From assembly GCF_027487935.1 (NCBI RefSeq), contig NZ_JAIYCP010000011.1, forward strand, positions 1 through 48,968: a DNA stretch of 48,968 nucleotides, read 5' to 3'. Source of the DNA: Brevundimonas sp. Its GTDB lineage: Bacteria > Pseudomonadota > Alphaproteobacteria > Caulobacterales > Caulobacteraceae. This document shows positions 42,279-48,968 of this stretch, piece by piece; the first letter of the stretch is position 1; the number at the start of each line of letters is the position of its first letter. Made by a program: the position numbers and the translations under genes. The notes under the pieces were generated by a model that was given only the letters and a program-made list of their open reading frames with translations, was not told the origin of the DNA and did no database searches.

Positions 42279-43302
42279 GAGTCAGAACCTAAGCGCCCCG
42301 CTCCCCGTCTTCCATGACCGCGACTGCGATCTTTCCATCATTCGCGGCAAGCGCGTCGCCGTCATAGGCTACGGCAGTCAGGGCCGGACCCATGCGCTGA
42401 ACCTGCGCGACTCCGGCGTCTCCGATATCGTGATCGGTCTCAAGACCGGCTCGGCCACCCGCGCCAGGGCCGAGGCCGACGGCTTTCCCGTGTTGACCGC
42501 CGGCGAAGCCGCCGCCTCGGCTGATGTGGTCGCCGTCATGGTCTCGGACGAGGCCCACCGCGACCTCTGGGCCAACGAACTGGCCCCGGCGATGAAACCG
42601 GGTGCCGCCCTGATCTTCGCCCACGGCCTGTCGGTCCGCTTCGGCCTGGTCGAGCCCCGCGCCGATCTCGATGTCATCCTCGCCTCGCCCAAGGGCATCG
42701 GGCCGCGCATCCGGGACCTCTATGAGGCCGGGGAGGGGGTCTTCTGCCTGTTCGGCGTGCATCAGGATGCGACCGGCACAGCCCATGCCCTCGGCCTGTC
42801 CTATGCGGCGGCCCTTGGCTGTGGTCGCAAGGGCATCCTCGAGACCACCTTCGCCGCCGAATGCGAGAGCGACCTGTTCGGCGAACAGGTGGTGCTCTGC
42901 GGCGGCGTGGCCGAACTGGTCGATGCGGCCTTCATGAAACTGGTCAAGGCCGGCTATCCGCCGGAGGTGGCCTGGTTCGAATGCTTCTATGAGGTCAAGC
43001 TGGTCACCGACCTGATGTATGAGCGCGGTGTCGCCGGGGCCTTCACCCGCATCTCCAACACCGCCGAATACGGGGCCTATCTGACCGGACCGCGGATTAT
43101 CGGAGAGGCCTCGCAGGCCGCCATGGACACGGTGCTGGAGGAGGTCCAGTCCGGTGACTTCGTGCGCAAGCTGATGGCCGACTATGACGCCGGTTCGCCC
43201 GACCTTCTGGCCCGGCGCAAGGCCTTGGCCGCTCGCACGATCGAGGCGGTCGGCGCGCATCTGGGCGCGGTCGCGGCCCGCGCCGCCGATGGCGCGGACT
43301 AG
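42277..43302 (+). CDS. Ketol-acid reductoisomerase-like (IlvC family), divergent
   Basis: The 341-residue protein is IlvC-like: NADPH fold VAVIGYGSQGRTHALN, catalytic FAHGL, metal ligands Asp and Glu in ESDLFGEQVVLCGG, the two Glu in WFECFYEVKLV, and ISNTAEYG. The loop reads SPKGIGPRIRDLY where most IlvC have APKGPGHTVR. Active-site residues are kept, but the sequence is more divergent than a housekeeping IlvC. It could be a paralogue for another 2-ketol substrate. Its start ATG 42277 overlaps the DUF924 start codon. No Shine-Dalgarno is visible. Confidence 0.8.
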   Translation: MSQNLSAPLPVFHDRDCDLSIIRGKRVAVIGYGSQGRTHALNLRDSGVSDIVIGLKTGSATRARAEADGFPVLTAGEAAASADVVAVMVSDEAHRDLWANELAPAMKPGAALIFAHGLSVRFGLVEPRADLDVILASPKGIGPRIRDLYEAGEGVFCLFGVHQDATGTAHALGLSYAAALGCGRKGILETTFAAECESDLFGEQVVLCGGVAELVDAAFMKLVKAGYPPEVAWFECFYEVKLVTDLMYERGVAGAFTRISNTAEYGAYLTGPRIIGEASQAAMDTVLEEVQSGDFVRKLMADYDAGSPDLLARRKALAARTIEAVGAHLGAVAARAADGAD

Positions 43303-44333
43303 AGGGCGACCAGCCTTGCCCGGTCCATGTCGGCACGGACCGACACCATCTCGCCGACCGAGGGCGCCGGGCCTGAAAGATGAAGCTGCAGCACCTGCTC
43401 GCCGAGCAGGACCTCGACCTGGCTGTACGCCCCGGCAAAGCCCCGGCCAATGACCCGCGCCGGTATCCCTCCGCCGGCAAGACCCAGATCATGGGGCCGC
43501 AGCAGCAGCTTCGCCGGGCCGTCTTCAAGAGTCGTGGCGACACGCGGACCCCAGGGCGTCCGGGCGGCCCCGCCTTCAACCGTGACCGGGATCACATTGA
43601 CCTCACCCAGCAGCCGGGCCGCAGCCACGGAGACGGGGTCCCGATAGCAGTCGACCGGGGTGCCGGACTGGATCACCCGGCCGGCCTCCATCAGCACCAG
43701 CTGGTCCGCCATCATCAGCGCCTCGCCGGCGTCGTGAGTGACGATCAGGGTGGCGGTCCCGGCGGCCCGCAGGGTCTGTGTGAGATCCCGGCGGACCCCG
43801 GCCTTGAGGTGGGCGTCGAGGCCCGAGAAGGGCTCGTCCAGCAGCAGGGCCTCGGGTTCCCGGACGAGGGCCCGGGCGAGGGCCACGCGCTGCTGCTCAC
43901 CGCCGGACAGCCAGTGCGGCCAGGCCGAGGCGCGCTCCCCCAGTTCGACCCGACCCAGGGCCGCTCCGGCGCGGGACCGCTGTTCGCCCCGGGGCAGGCC
44001 CTTGAGGCCGAAACAGACATTGTCCAGCACCGACAGATGCGGAAACAGGGCATAGTCCTGGAACACGAGGCCGATCCCGCGCTGCTCCGGCGCAAGGGTC
44101 CGGCCCGTTCCCGAGAGCAGGGTTTCGCCCAGCCGGATTTCACCGCTGTCGACCGGCTCCAGACCGGCGATCAGGCGCAGCAGGGTGCTCTTGCCGCTGC
44201 CGGACGCGCCCAGCAGGGCGGTTATCTCCCCGGCCCGCAGGGTCAAGCTGGCCTCGGCTACAGCCTGACGCGCCCCATAGGCCCGCGATACGGACTGGAC
44301 GCTCAGGACAGGGGTTTCAGGGGTCCGGTTCAT
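43299..44333 (-). CDS. Ferric-iron ABC transporter, ATP-binding subunit
   Basis: A 344-residue ABC ATPase: Walker A LGASGSGKST, signature LSGGEQQR, Walker B LLLDEPFSGLD and switch His in VTHD, then a C-terminal TOBE-like regulatory part (LLLRPHDLGLAGGG). The start ATG 44333 overlaps the permease stop (ATGA). Type FbpC/AfuC, inferred from the neighbours and binding protein. It overlaps the IlvC-like gene at the stop codons (CTAG). Confidence 0.9.
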   Translation of the reverse strand: MNRTPETPVLSVQSVSRAYGARQAVAEASLTLRAGEITALLGASGSGKSTLLRLIAGLEPVDSGEIRLGETLLSGTGRTLAPEQRGIGLVFQDYALFPHLSVLDNVCFGLKGLPRGEQRSRAGAALGRVELGERASAWPHWLSGGEQQRVALARALVREPEALLLDEPFSGLDAHLKAGVRRDLTQTLRAAGTATLIVTHDAGEALMMADQLVLMEAGRVIQSGTPVDCYRDPVSVAAARLLGEVNVIPVTVEGGAARTPWGPRVATTLEDGPAKLLLRPHDLGLAGGGIPARVIGRGFAGAYSQVEVLLGEQVLQLHLSGPAPSVGEMVSVRADMDRARLVAL

Positions 44334-45901
44334 GATGCCTCGGGTCGGGTCGGCGCGATCCGCCCGCTGAGCCACATCACGCCGGGAAGGGCGAGGGCAA
44401 TCAGCAACAGGGCGGGCCAGCCGGCACTGGCCAGTCGCTCATCCCGGGCATAGTTGTCAGAGATCACCGCCAGGGTGTCGAAGTTGAACGGTCGAAGGAT
44501 CAGGGTCGCCGGCAATTCCTTCAGGATATCGATCAGGACAATCAGGCCTGCGGTGAACAGGGCGGGGGCCGCGACCGGCAGCTGCACCCGCAGGGCCGCG
44601 GCCATGGCATCAGCGCCGAGGGTCCGGGCCGCCTGGGTCATGGAAGGCGTGACCCGCGCCAGTCCGGCCTCAACCGGCTCGAGCGCCGCCGCCATCAGAC
44701 GTGCGGCATAGGCATAGATCAGCAGCAAAAGCCCCGCGGCGACATTGGCCGAGCCACCCGGGACCACGGACCAGAGCCATCCCGCCGGGATCAGCAGGCC
44801 GATCGCCATCACGGCACCGGGCGTGGCATAGCCGAGGCTGGCCATCCGCGTGGCGATCGGGAACCGTTGTCCGGACAGGGCCAGGCTGGACGCCAGGATG
44901 ACGGTCACAACCGCGCCAGCCACGGCGAGCCCAAGACTGTTGCGCGTGGCGGCGGCAAGGCGGGGCCAGTCCGGAACCACATCCAGCGAGGTCCAGACCA
45001 GCCAACCCATCGGCAGGAGCAGGCCGAGACCCACCAGCATCAGACAATAGACGGTGGCAGCGACCGCTCTCGCGCCCGTCAGTCGGGTGACCGGCAGGGA
45101 CGCCCCCCGCCCGCGGCCGTCGTTATAGGATCGTCCCCGGCGGCTGCGGCGTTCGATCCAGAGCAGCAAGGCCGCAACCCCCAGCAGAGGCAGGGCGAAG
45201 AGGGCGGCCGACGCGAGGGAGCCATAGACGAACCAGGCCCGGACCACGCCGGTCGTCAGGGTCTGGACGTCCAGAAACTGAACCGCGCCATAGTCCGCCA
45301 GCGTCTCCATGACCGCCAGCGCGACCCCGGCAGCCAGGGCGGGACGCGCCATGGGGACGGCGACCCGCATCAGGGCCTGCCGGGCCGTACAGCCCATAAG
45401 CCGGGCGGACTCAAACGCCTCACGCGGCAGGGTCACAAAGGCCGCCCTCATGGCGAGATAGACATAGGGGTAGAAGGCACAGGACAGGACAAAGGCCGCG
45501 CCGGGCAGGCTGCGCAGGTCGATCGCCAGGTCAAATCCGGCCGTGGCCCGCATCCAGACGCGGAGATGCCCCGCCACGTCAAACAGATCGGCATAGGCAT
45601 AGGCCATCGCAAAGGCCGGCATGGCAAAGGGCAGAGCAAGGGCCCAGGCCAGGATGCCGTGCCCGGGAAACCGGTACATCACCACCAGCCAGGCCGCGAG
45701 CGTGCCGGCAAACCCCGTGACCACGGCCACGAGTCCGGCCAAGGCCGCCGAGGTCAGGGCATAGCGGACCAGGTCCGGGCCTGCGATGTCGGCGGTCGCC
45801 CCGGAGGCCGAGACCGCCACCACCCCGGCCAGGGGCAGGATGGCAATCAGGGCCGCCATCAGGCCCAGGACGGCAAGCGGCGAGGGGGCTCCCCGCCGCA
45901 T
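44330..45901 (-). CDS. Ferric-iron ABC transporter, fused permease
   Basis: The 523-residue protein has about 12 membrane segments in two permease halves, as in FbpB/AfuB. Each half has an EAA-like loop (PREAFESARLMGCTARQALMRVAVP and MTQAARTLGADAMAAALRVQLPVA). It would move iron across the inner membrane. It lies between the binding protein and ATPase genes on one strand. The frame is complete; start ATG 45901. Confidence 0.9.
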   Translation of the reverse strand: MRRGAPSPLAVLGLMAALIAILPLAGVVAVSASGATADIAGPDLVRYALTSAALAGLVAVVTGFAGTLAAWLVVMYRFPGHGILAWALALPFAMPAFAMAYAYADLFDVAGHLRVWMRATAGFDLAIDLRSLPGAAFVLSCAFYPYVYLAMRAAFVTLPREAFESARLMGCTARQALMRVAVPMARPALAAGVALAVMETLADYGAVQFLDVQTLTTGVVRAWFVYGSLASAALFALPLLGVAALLLWIERRSRRGRSYNDGRGRGASLPVTRLTGARAVAATVYCLMLVGLGLLLPMGWLVWTSLDVVPDWPRLAAATRNSLGLAVAGAVVTVILASSLALSGQRFPIATRMASLGYATPGAVMAIGLLIPAGWLWSVVPGGSANVAAGLLLLIYAYAARLMAAALEPVEAGLARVTPSMTQAARTLGADAMAAALRVQLPVAAPALFTAGLIVLIDILKELPATLILRPFNFDTLAVISDNYARDERLASAGWPALLLIALALPGVMWLSGRIAPTRPEAS

Positions 45902-45927
45902 CGCCCTGACCGGAACTGAGCCCTTCG

Positions 45928-46974
45928 TCAGCGCCAGCCGGCGGTCGTCATCAGCGACTGCGCCTCCGCCTGCCGCCGGCCATAGACGGTGACCGACATG
46001 GGATTGGCCCGGAAGCCGGCATAGGCATCGACCGGTGCGGGATTGGCCACACCATTGGCCGCGGTGAATTCATTGTTGGCTGTGGCGAAGATGGCCTGCG
46101 CCTCAGGCGTCGCAAGGAATTCGAGGAAGCGGATGGCATTGGCCCGGTTCGGCGCATGCTTCGCCACCCCGCCGCCCGAGACATTCACATGGGTCCCGGC
46201 TCCACCCAAGGACGGGAAGGCCAGCTTGACCCGTTGGGTCACGGCCCGGTCGGCCGCATCCTCTCCATGGGCCATGCGGATATAGTAGTAGGTGTTGGTG
46301 ACGGTGATCTCGCACACCCCGGCCGCCACGGCCCGGATCTGGTCACGGTCGCCACCCTCGGGCGGACGGGCCATATTGGCCACCACACCCCGGACCCAAT
46401 CGCCGGCCTTTTGGGGCCCCCAGCTCTCGATCAGGGCTCCGACCAGTGACAGGTTGTAGACGCTGTCCGACGAGCGGATGCACAGCTTGCCGCGGAAACG
46501 GGGCGAGACGATCTCCTCATAGGTATCGACCTCGTCCGGACGGACCTTTGTCGTGTCATAGGCGACGACCCGGGCACGCCGCGCCAGTCCGAACCAGTGA
46601 CCCTGCGGATCACGCAGATTGGCCGGGATGGCGGCCGTCAGGGCGGTGGAGGTCACGGGCTGGAGCAGACCGGCTTCCTGGGCCCGCCAGAGCGCCCCGG
46701 CATCCGCCGCAACGAAGACATCGGTCGGGCTGGTGCTGCCCTCGGTCTGCATCCGCGCCATCAGCTGGTCCGGCTTGCCGTCGATCCGGTTGATGCGGAT
46801 ACCCGTCTTTTCCTCGAACATCCGGTACAGCTGCAGGTCCGCGTCATAGTGGCGGGCGGTATAGAGATTCAGCTCTCCGGCCGGTTCCCCGGGAGTCTGC
46901 CGGTTGGGTTCGCCACAGGCGGATACGACAAGGGCGATCAGGGTTGCGGCCAGCAGTGGACGACGCAGGGACAT
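45928..46974 (-). CDS. Ferric-iron ABC transporter, substrate-binding lipoprotein
   Basis: The 348-residue product starts at ATG 46974 (GGGAG upstream) with a lipoprotein signal peptide (LIALVVSAC). It is a type 2 periplasmic binding protein of the FbpA/FutA type: LNLYTARHYDADLQLYRMFEEKTGI at the start, TYYYIRM with clustered tyrosines for iron, and LARRARVVAYDTTKV. Operon with the permease and ATPase genes. An inverted repeat about 37-55 bases upstream may be a Fur-type operator. Confidence 0.9.
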   Translation of the reverse strand: MSLRRPLLAATLIALVVSACGEPNRQTPGEPAGELNLYTARHYDADLQLYRMFEEKTGIRINRIDGKPDQLMARMQTEGSTSPTDVFVAADAGALWRAQEAGLLQPVTSTALTAAIPANLRDPQGHWFGLARRARVVAYDTTKVRPDEVDTYEEIVSPRFRGKLCIRSSDSVYNLSLVGALIESWGPQKAGDWVRGVVANMARPPEGGDRDQIRAVAAGVCEITVTNTYYYIRMAHGEDAADRAVTQRVKLAFPSLGGAGTHVNVSGGGVAKHAPNRANAIRFLEFLATPEAQAIFATANNEFTAANGVANPAPVDAYAGFRANPMSVTVYGRRQAEAQSLMTTAGWR

Positions 46975-47010
46975 GGGTTTTCTCCCGGAAACGGACCTCG
47001 GCCTAACGAT

Positions 47011-47029
47011 CTTGCGAAGCAATCGCAAG
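47011..47029. promoter_or_regulatory. 19-bp palindrome upstream of the iron-import operon
   Basis: CTTGCGA (47011-47017) and TCGCAAG (47023-47029) form a perfect 7-bp dyad with a 5-base centre, 37 bases upstream of the start codon of the iron-binding protein. The dyad length matches a Fur-type site. Assignment is inference. Confidence 0.45.
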
Positions 47030-47100
47030 AGGGGCGCGTAGCAATGCCGCACCCGGCCCGAAAGGGCTGGCTACTCACATTGACGAGGGTCTGGGGAAAA

Positions 47101-47177
47101 TGGTCGGAGTGAGAGGATTCGAACCTCCGACCCCTGCGTCCCGAACGCAGTGCTCTACCAGGCTGAGCCACACTCCG
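47101..47177 (-). tRNA. tRNA-Pro (anticodon CGG)
   Basis: A 77-base cloverleaf with encoded CCA. The acceptor CGGAGTG pairs with CACTCCG. The D arm, anticodon stem CTGCG/CGCAG around TTCGGGA and T arm GGAGGTTCGAATCC are present. Anticodon CGG reads proline CCG codons, frequent in this GC-rich genome. Confidence 0.95.
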
Positions 47178-47191
47178 ACTTGAGGAGGGGG

Positions 47192-47220
47192 CTTATAGCG
47201 ACGGCCTTTCCCGCCCGCAA
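47192..47220 (-). promoter_or_regulatory. Predicted promoter of tRNA-Pro
   Basis: On the minus strand: -35 TTGCGG (47215-47220), 17 bases, -10 TATAAG (47192-47197) within GCTATAAG. The tRNA 5' end at 47177 is 15 bases past the -10 box, so transcription would start a few bases before it. Confidence 0.55.
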
Positions 47221-47262
47221 GCAACGTTTCAAGGTCTGCGAAAATAGTCTCAAAGGCGGTTC

Positions 47263-47291
47263 TTGCATCCCCTGCGGCCTTCGCGTATCTC
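47263..47291 (+). promoter_or_regulatory. Predicted promoter of tRNA-Gln
   Basis: TTGCAT (47263-47268), 17 bases, TATCTC (47286-47291). Start of transcription near 47298 would leave a leader of about 36 bases before the tRNA. Confidence 0.5.
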
Positions 47292-47333
47292 GACCGCCTT
47301 CCGGTGCCTCGGCCCCGGACGCGCCGGACCTGC

Positions 47334-47407
47334 TGGGGAATGGTGTAATGGTAACACTCCGGTTTTTGGTACCGTCATTCTAGGTTCGAGTCCTAGTTCC
47401 CCAGCCA
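47334..47407 (+). tRNA. tRNA-Gln (anticodon TTG)
   Basis: A 74-base cloverleaf with acceptor TGGGGAA/TTCCCCA, discriminator G and encoded CCA (47405-47407). The anticodon stem CCGGT/ACCGT surrounds TTTTGGT, giving anticodon TTG. A tyrosine integrase gene starts 83 bases downstream, so this tRNA is the likely attachment site of the right-hand element. The whole gene is intact, as expected at the integrase-proximal end. Confidence 0.95.
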
Positions 47408-47410
47408 TCC

Positions 47411-47488
47411 ATTAGCAGTTTCAGCCAGCACGGTGATCTGACTGACCCCACGGGGTTTTTCGGTCACTCTGCTATGGAAACTGCTAAT
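47411..47488. repeat. 12-bp inverted repeat and terminator-like hairpin between tRNA-Gln and integrase
   Basis: ATTAGCAGTTTC (47411-47422) and GAAACTGCTAAT (47477-47488) are a perfect 12-bp inverted repeat 54 bases apart. The right copy ends one base before the integrase ATG. Between them, ACCCCACGGGGTTTTT (around 47444-47460) is a short stem followed by T's, a candidate terminator for the tRNA. The repeat could form a long hairpin that hides the integrase start, or be an arm-type binding site pair. Confidence 0.7.
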
Positions 47489-47489
47489 C

Positions 47490-48857
47490 ATGGCTCTGAT
47501 GCAAAACGTCCGCCAGCGCGGGTCCAAGGGGACCTTTTACGTGGTTCAGAACGTCCCCATGGGCGCCCGCTCTGCGTTTGAGGGCAAGGCCCAAGTCTGG
47601 ATCAGCCTTCGCACCACTGATCGCTCTGAGGCTCGATCCAAGGCCGTTCCCATCCTGGCAGACCTTGAGGGCCGGATCAGCGCGGCACTATCCGCCGGGA
47701 GGGCCATGGCACCGCCGCAGATCGTCTCGACGGCGCGGGTTCCGATCAGCCGTGCCCATGCGATGGCGGCATTGGAACGCTGGCGGACCACTACAATCGA
47801 CGCAGACTTCCACGCGACCATCAACGGCCTCGACCTCCCATCGCGCCTGTTCTCCGGCCAAGAGCGAGCCGCCCTCCAGACCAATCGCTTCGAGGACGCG
47901 GATGGCTGGAGGGCGATCCTTGTTCAGGCTTTGGGCTCGCAGGGGATCGTTGCTGACGTCGAACATCCCGCCTTAGCTTTCCTCGCCCAACCGTTCGCGC
48001 TCGCAGCCCTCAGCGTCGATCACTGGCGGGAGCGGTTTGGACTTGGGCTGATCGACGGTTGGCCTGACCACTTTGGCACCCCTGAATCCAATCCGGTCCC
48101 ACAGGCGACAACGACAGCAGGGATGACGATCAGCCAGCTTCGAGACGCTTGGGACGCGGTGAAGCCCCTGGAGCCCAAGCAAAAGGGCTATATTCGCCGC
48201 CTGATCGAGTTCCTGGGCGATGTCGATATTGCGTCCGTTCAACCCCTCCAACTGGACCGGTTTCTGATCGAGTTGCGGCGGTTCCCGCTTTCGAAGCGGC
48301 CTGAGGACGACAAGCTCGGGTTCGGGGCATTGATCGCAAAGTATGAGGGGCAATCCCATAAGCTGCTCAACGAGCGGACTGTCTACCTTTGGACGACTGT
48401 CTACAAAGCGATGTTCGCCTTCGCCGTAAGCCGCCGAGTTCTGAGCCATAACCCGGCGGAAGCGATGATGAGGAAACCATCAATCGAGATCGCGAGCGAG
48501 CGGGTGGCGTTCGACGAAGCCGATCTCAAAGTCATGTTCGCCACCCCGCTCTATCGCGGCCATTCGGGACGGCTGGCCGGTAATCGAGATCAACCGGGCG
48601 ACGTCGTAATCCGCGACGATCACTACTGGCTTCCGATCGCCGCCCTTTTTACGGGTATGCGTTTGGAGGAACTCGCCTCGCTTAAACGGACCGAGATCGT
48701 CCGCGAGAACGGGATAGTGGCCTTCGACCTCAGGGATCGTCCTCTCACCGGAGCCAACCGCGTAAAGAACCGAGCAGCCAAGCGGCTCATCCCAATATCG
48801 ACCGCTTTGGAGAATACCGGCTTCCTCGCCTGGGTGGAGTCAGGCGAGGTGACGTGA
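47490..48857 (+). pseudogene. Tyrosine recombinase (integrase), truncated by an IS3-family element
   Basis: The 455-residue frame is a phage/element-type tyrosine integrase: N-terminal arm-binding-like part (GSKGTFYVVQNVPMG), a core-binding region around residues 210-310, and the start of the catalytic domain with the first catalytic Arg (LFTGMRLEELASL) and the beta-hairpin Lys (KNRAAKRLIPI). The H-x-x-R, His/Trp and Tyr are absent. The frame stops at 48855-48857, a TGA made of the first bases of the IS, so the last quarter is cut off. It starts 83 bases past tRNA-Gln, reading away from it. The enzyme is inactive unless the IS is lost precisely. Confidence 0.9.
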
Positions 48858-48968
48858 CCCCCTGAAACTCCTCCAAGAATAGCTAGAGTCCGCCCCTCGA
48901 AAGGACGGACAGAATGAAGCGATCAAGGTTCACGGAAGAGCAGATCATCGGGATCCTGCGGGAGCAGG
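48855..48968 (+). mobile_element. IS3-family insertion sequence, left end
   Basis: From about 48855 the sequence changes to an IS-type end, TGACCCCCTGAAACTCC, followed at 48914 by a transposase orfA start. The element runs past the window. The left terminal bases supply the integrase stop codon. The other end and the target duplication are not visible. Confidence 0.75.
48914..48968 (+). CDS. IS3-family transposase OrfA, N-terminal fragment
   Basis: The frame starts MKRSRFTEEQIIGILREQ, which is the typical beginning of IS3-family OrfA (helix-turn-helix protein that joins OrfB by frameshift). Only 18 codons are in the window. Confidence 0.85.
   Translation, partial: MKRSRFTEEQIIGILREQ

Overview
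The window looks like a chromosomal segment of an alphaproteobacterium of the family Caulobacteraceae, most likely Brevundimonas or a close relative. This is inference from very high GC, a circularly permuted two-piece tmRNA whose tag resembles that of Caulobacter, a class I lysyl-tRNA synthetase, an alpha-type SspB, and neighbourhoods such as the DUF4169 gene near fumC and a Coq4-like gene.

The two ends are mobile DNA. Positions 1-985 hold the right end of an integrated element: an IS30-family transposase tail, a phage/plasmid-type primase-replicase gene cut by that IS, and a 3'-tRNA-Lys fragment that is the attachment-site scar. Positions 47334-48968 hold an intact tRNA-Gln(TTG), then the tyrosine integrase of a second element, truncated by an IS3-family element that runs off the window. 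Between them lies ordinary chromosome.

Layout: 1.2-2.9 kb, small secreted, lipoprotein and hypothetical genes. 3.0-5.4 kb, tgt and queA. 5.5-7.9 kb, a secreted protein and lysK. 7.9-9.9 kb, an S24 self-cleaving regulator, a small membrane protein and two tandem paralogous helical proteins. 9.9-12.5 kb, two hot-dog thioesterases and a CBS-HATPase-receiver protein that lacks the kinase histidine. 12.7-14.4 kb, the queCED operon. 14.4-18.2 kb, a lipoprotein, tRNA-Val and a large autotransporter. 18.2-21.7 kb, an SPFH protein with an Arc-type regulator, a glycosyltransferase, a histidine phosphatase and a GFA protein. 21.7-27.5 kb, parE, an O-antigen-ligase-like membrane protein and uvrD. 27.6-34.6 kb, two ribbon-helix-helix/DUF4169-type small genes, coq4, an EamA transporter, yccF, fumC, a RusA-like gene, a C13 peptidase, sspB and ssrA. 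34.7-41.7 kb, miaA, mrp, an Old Yellow Enzyme, a YbjQ protein, folA, a MazG-like gene and thyA. 41.7-47.0 kb, DUF924, an IlvC-like reductoisomerase and a ferric-iron ABC importer. 47.1-47.4 kb, tRNA-Pro and tRNA-Gln.

Several genes work together. QueC, QueE and QueD make preQ0, and Tgt and QueA act at the tRNA end of queuosine synthesis; MiaA modifies a neighbouring anticodon-loop position. SspB delivers proteins tagged by the adjacent ssrA RNA to ClpXP. FolA and ThyA form the folate/dTMP cycle, with a MazG-like pyrophosphohydrolase overlapping thyA. The three iron-import genes form one operon.

The most unusual observations are: (i) two convergent gene pairs whose 3' ends carry inverted G-rich heptamer arrays able to form hairpins and G-quadruplexes; (ii) a sensor-kinase-like protein with Asp in place of the phospho-accepting His; (iii) queuosine enzymes missing hallmark residues (QueD catalytic Cys, two Tgt zinc Cys); (iv) perfect hairpins that bury the Shine-Dalgarno sequences of two genes in the 8.6-9.9 kb cluster; and (v) an SPFH-Arc module with three phased TCGATAT half-sites over its promoter.
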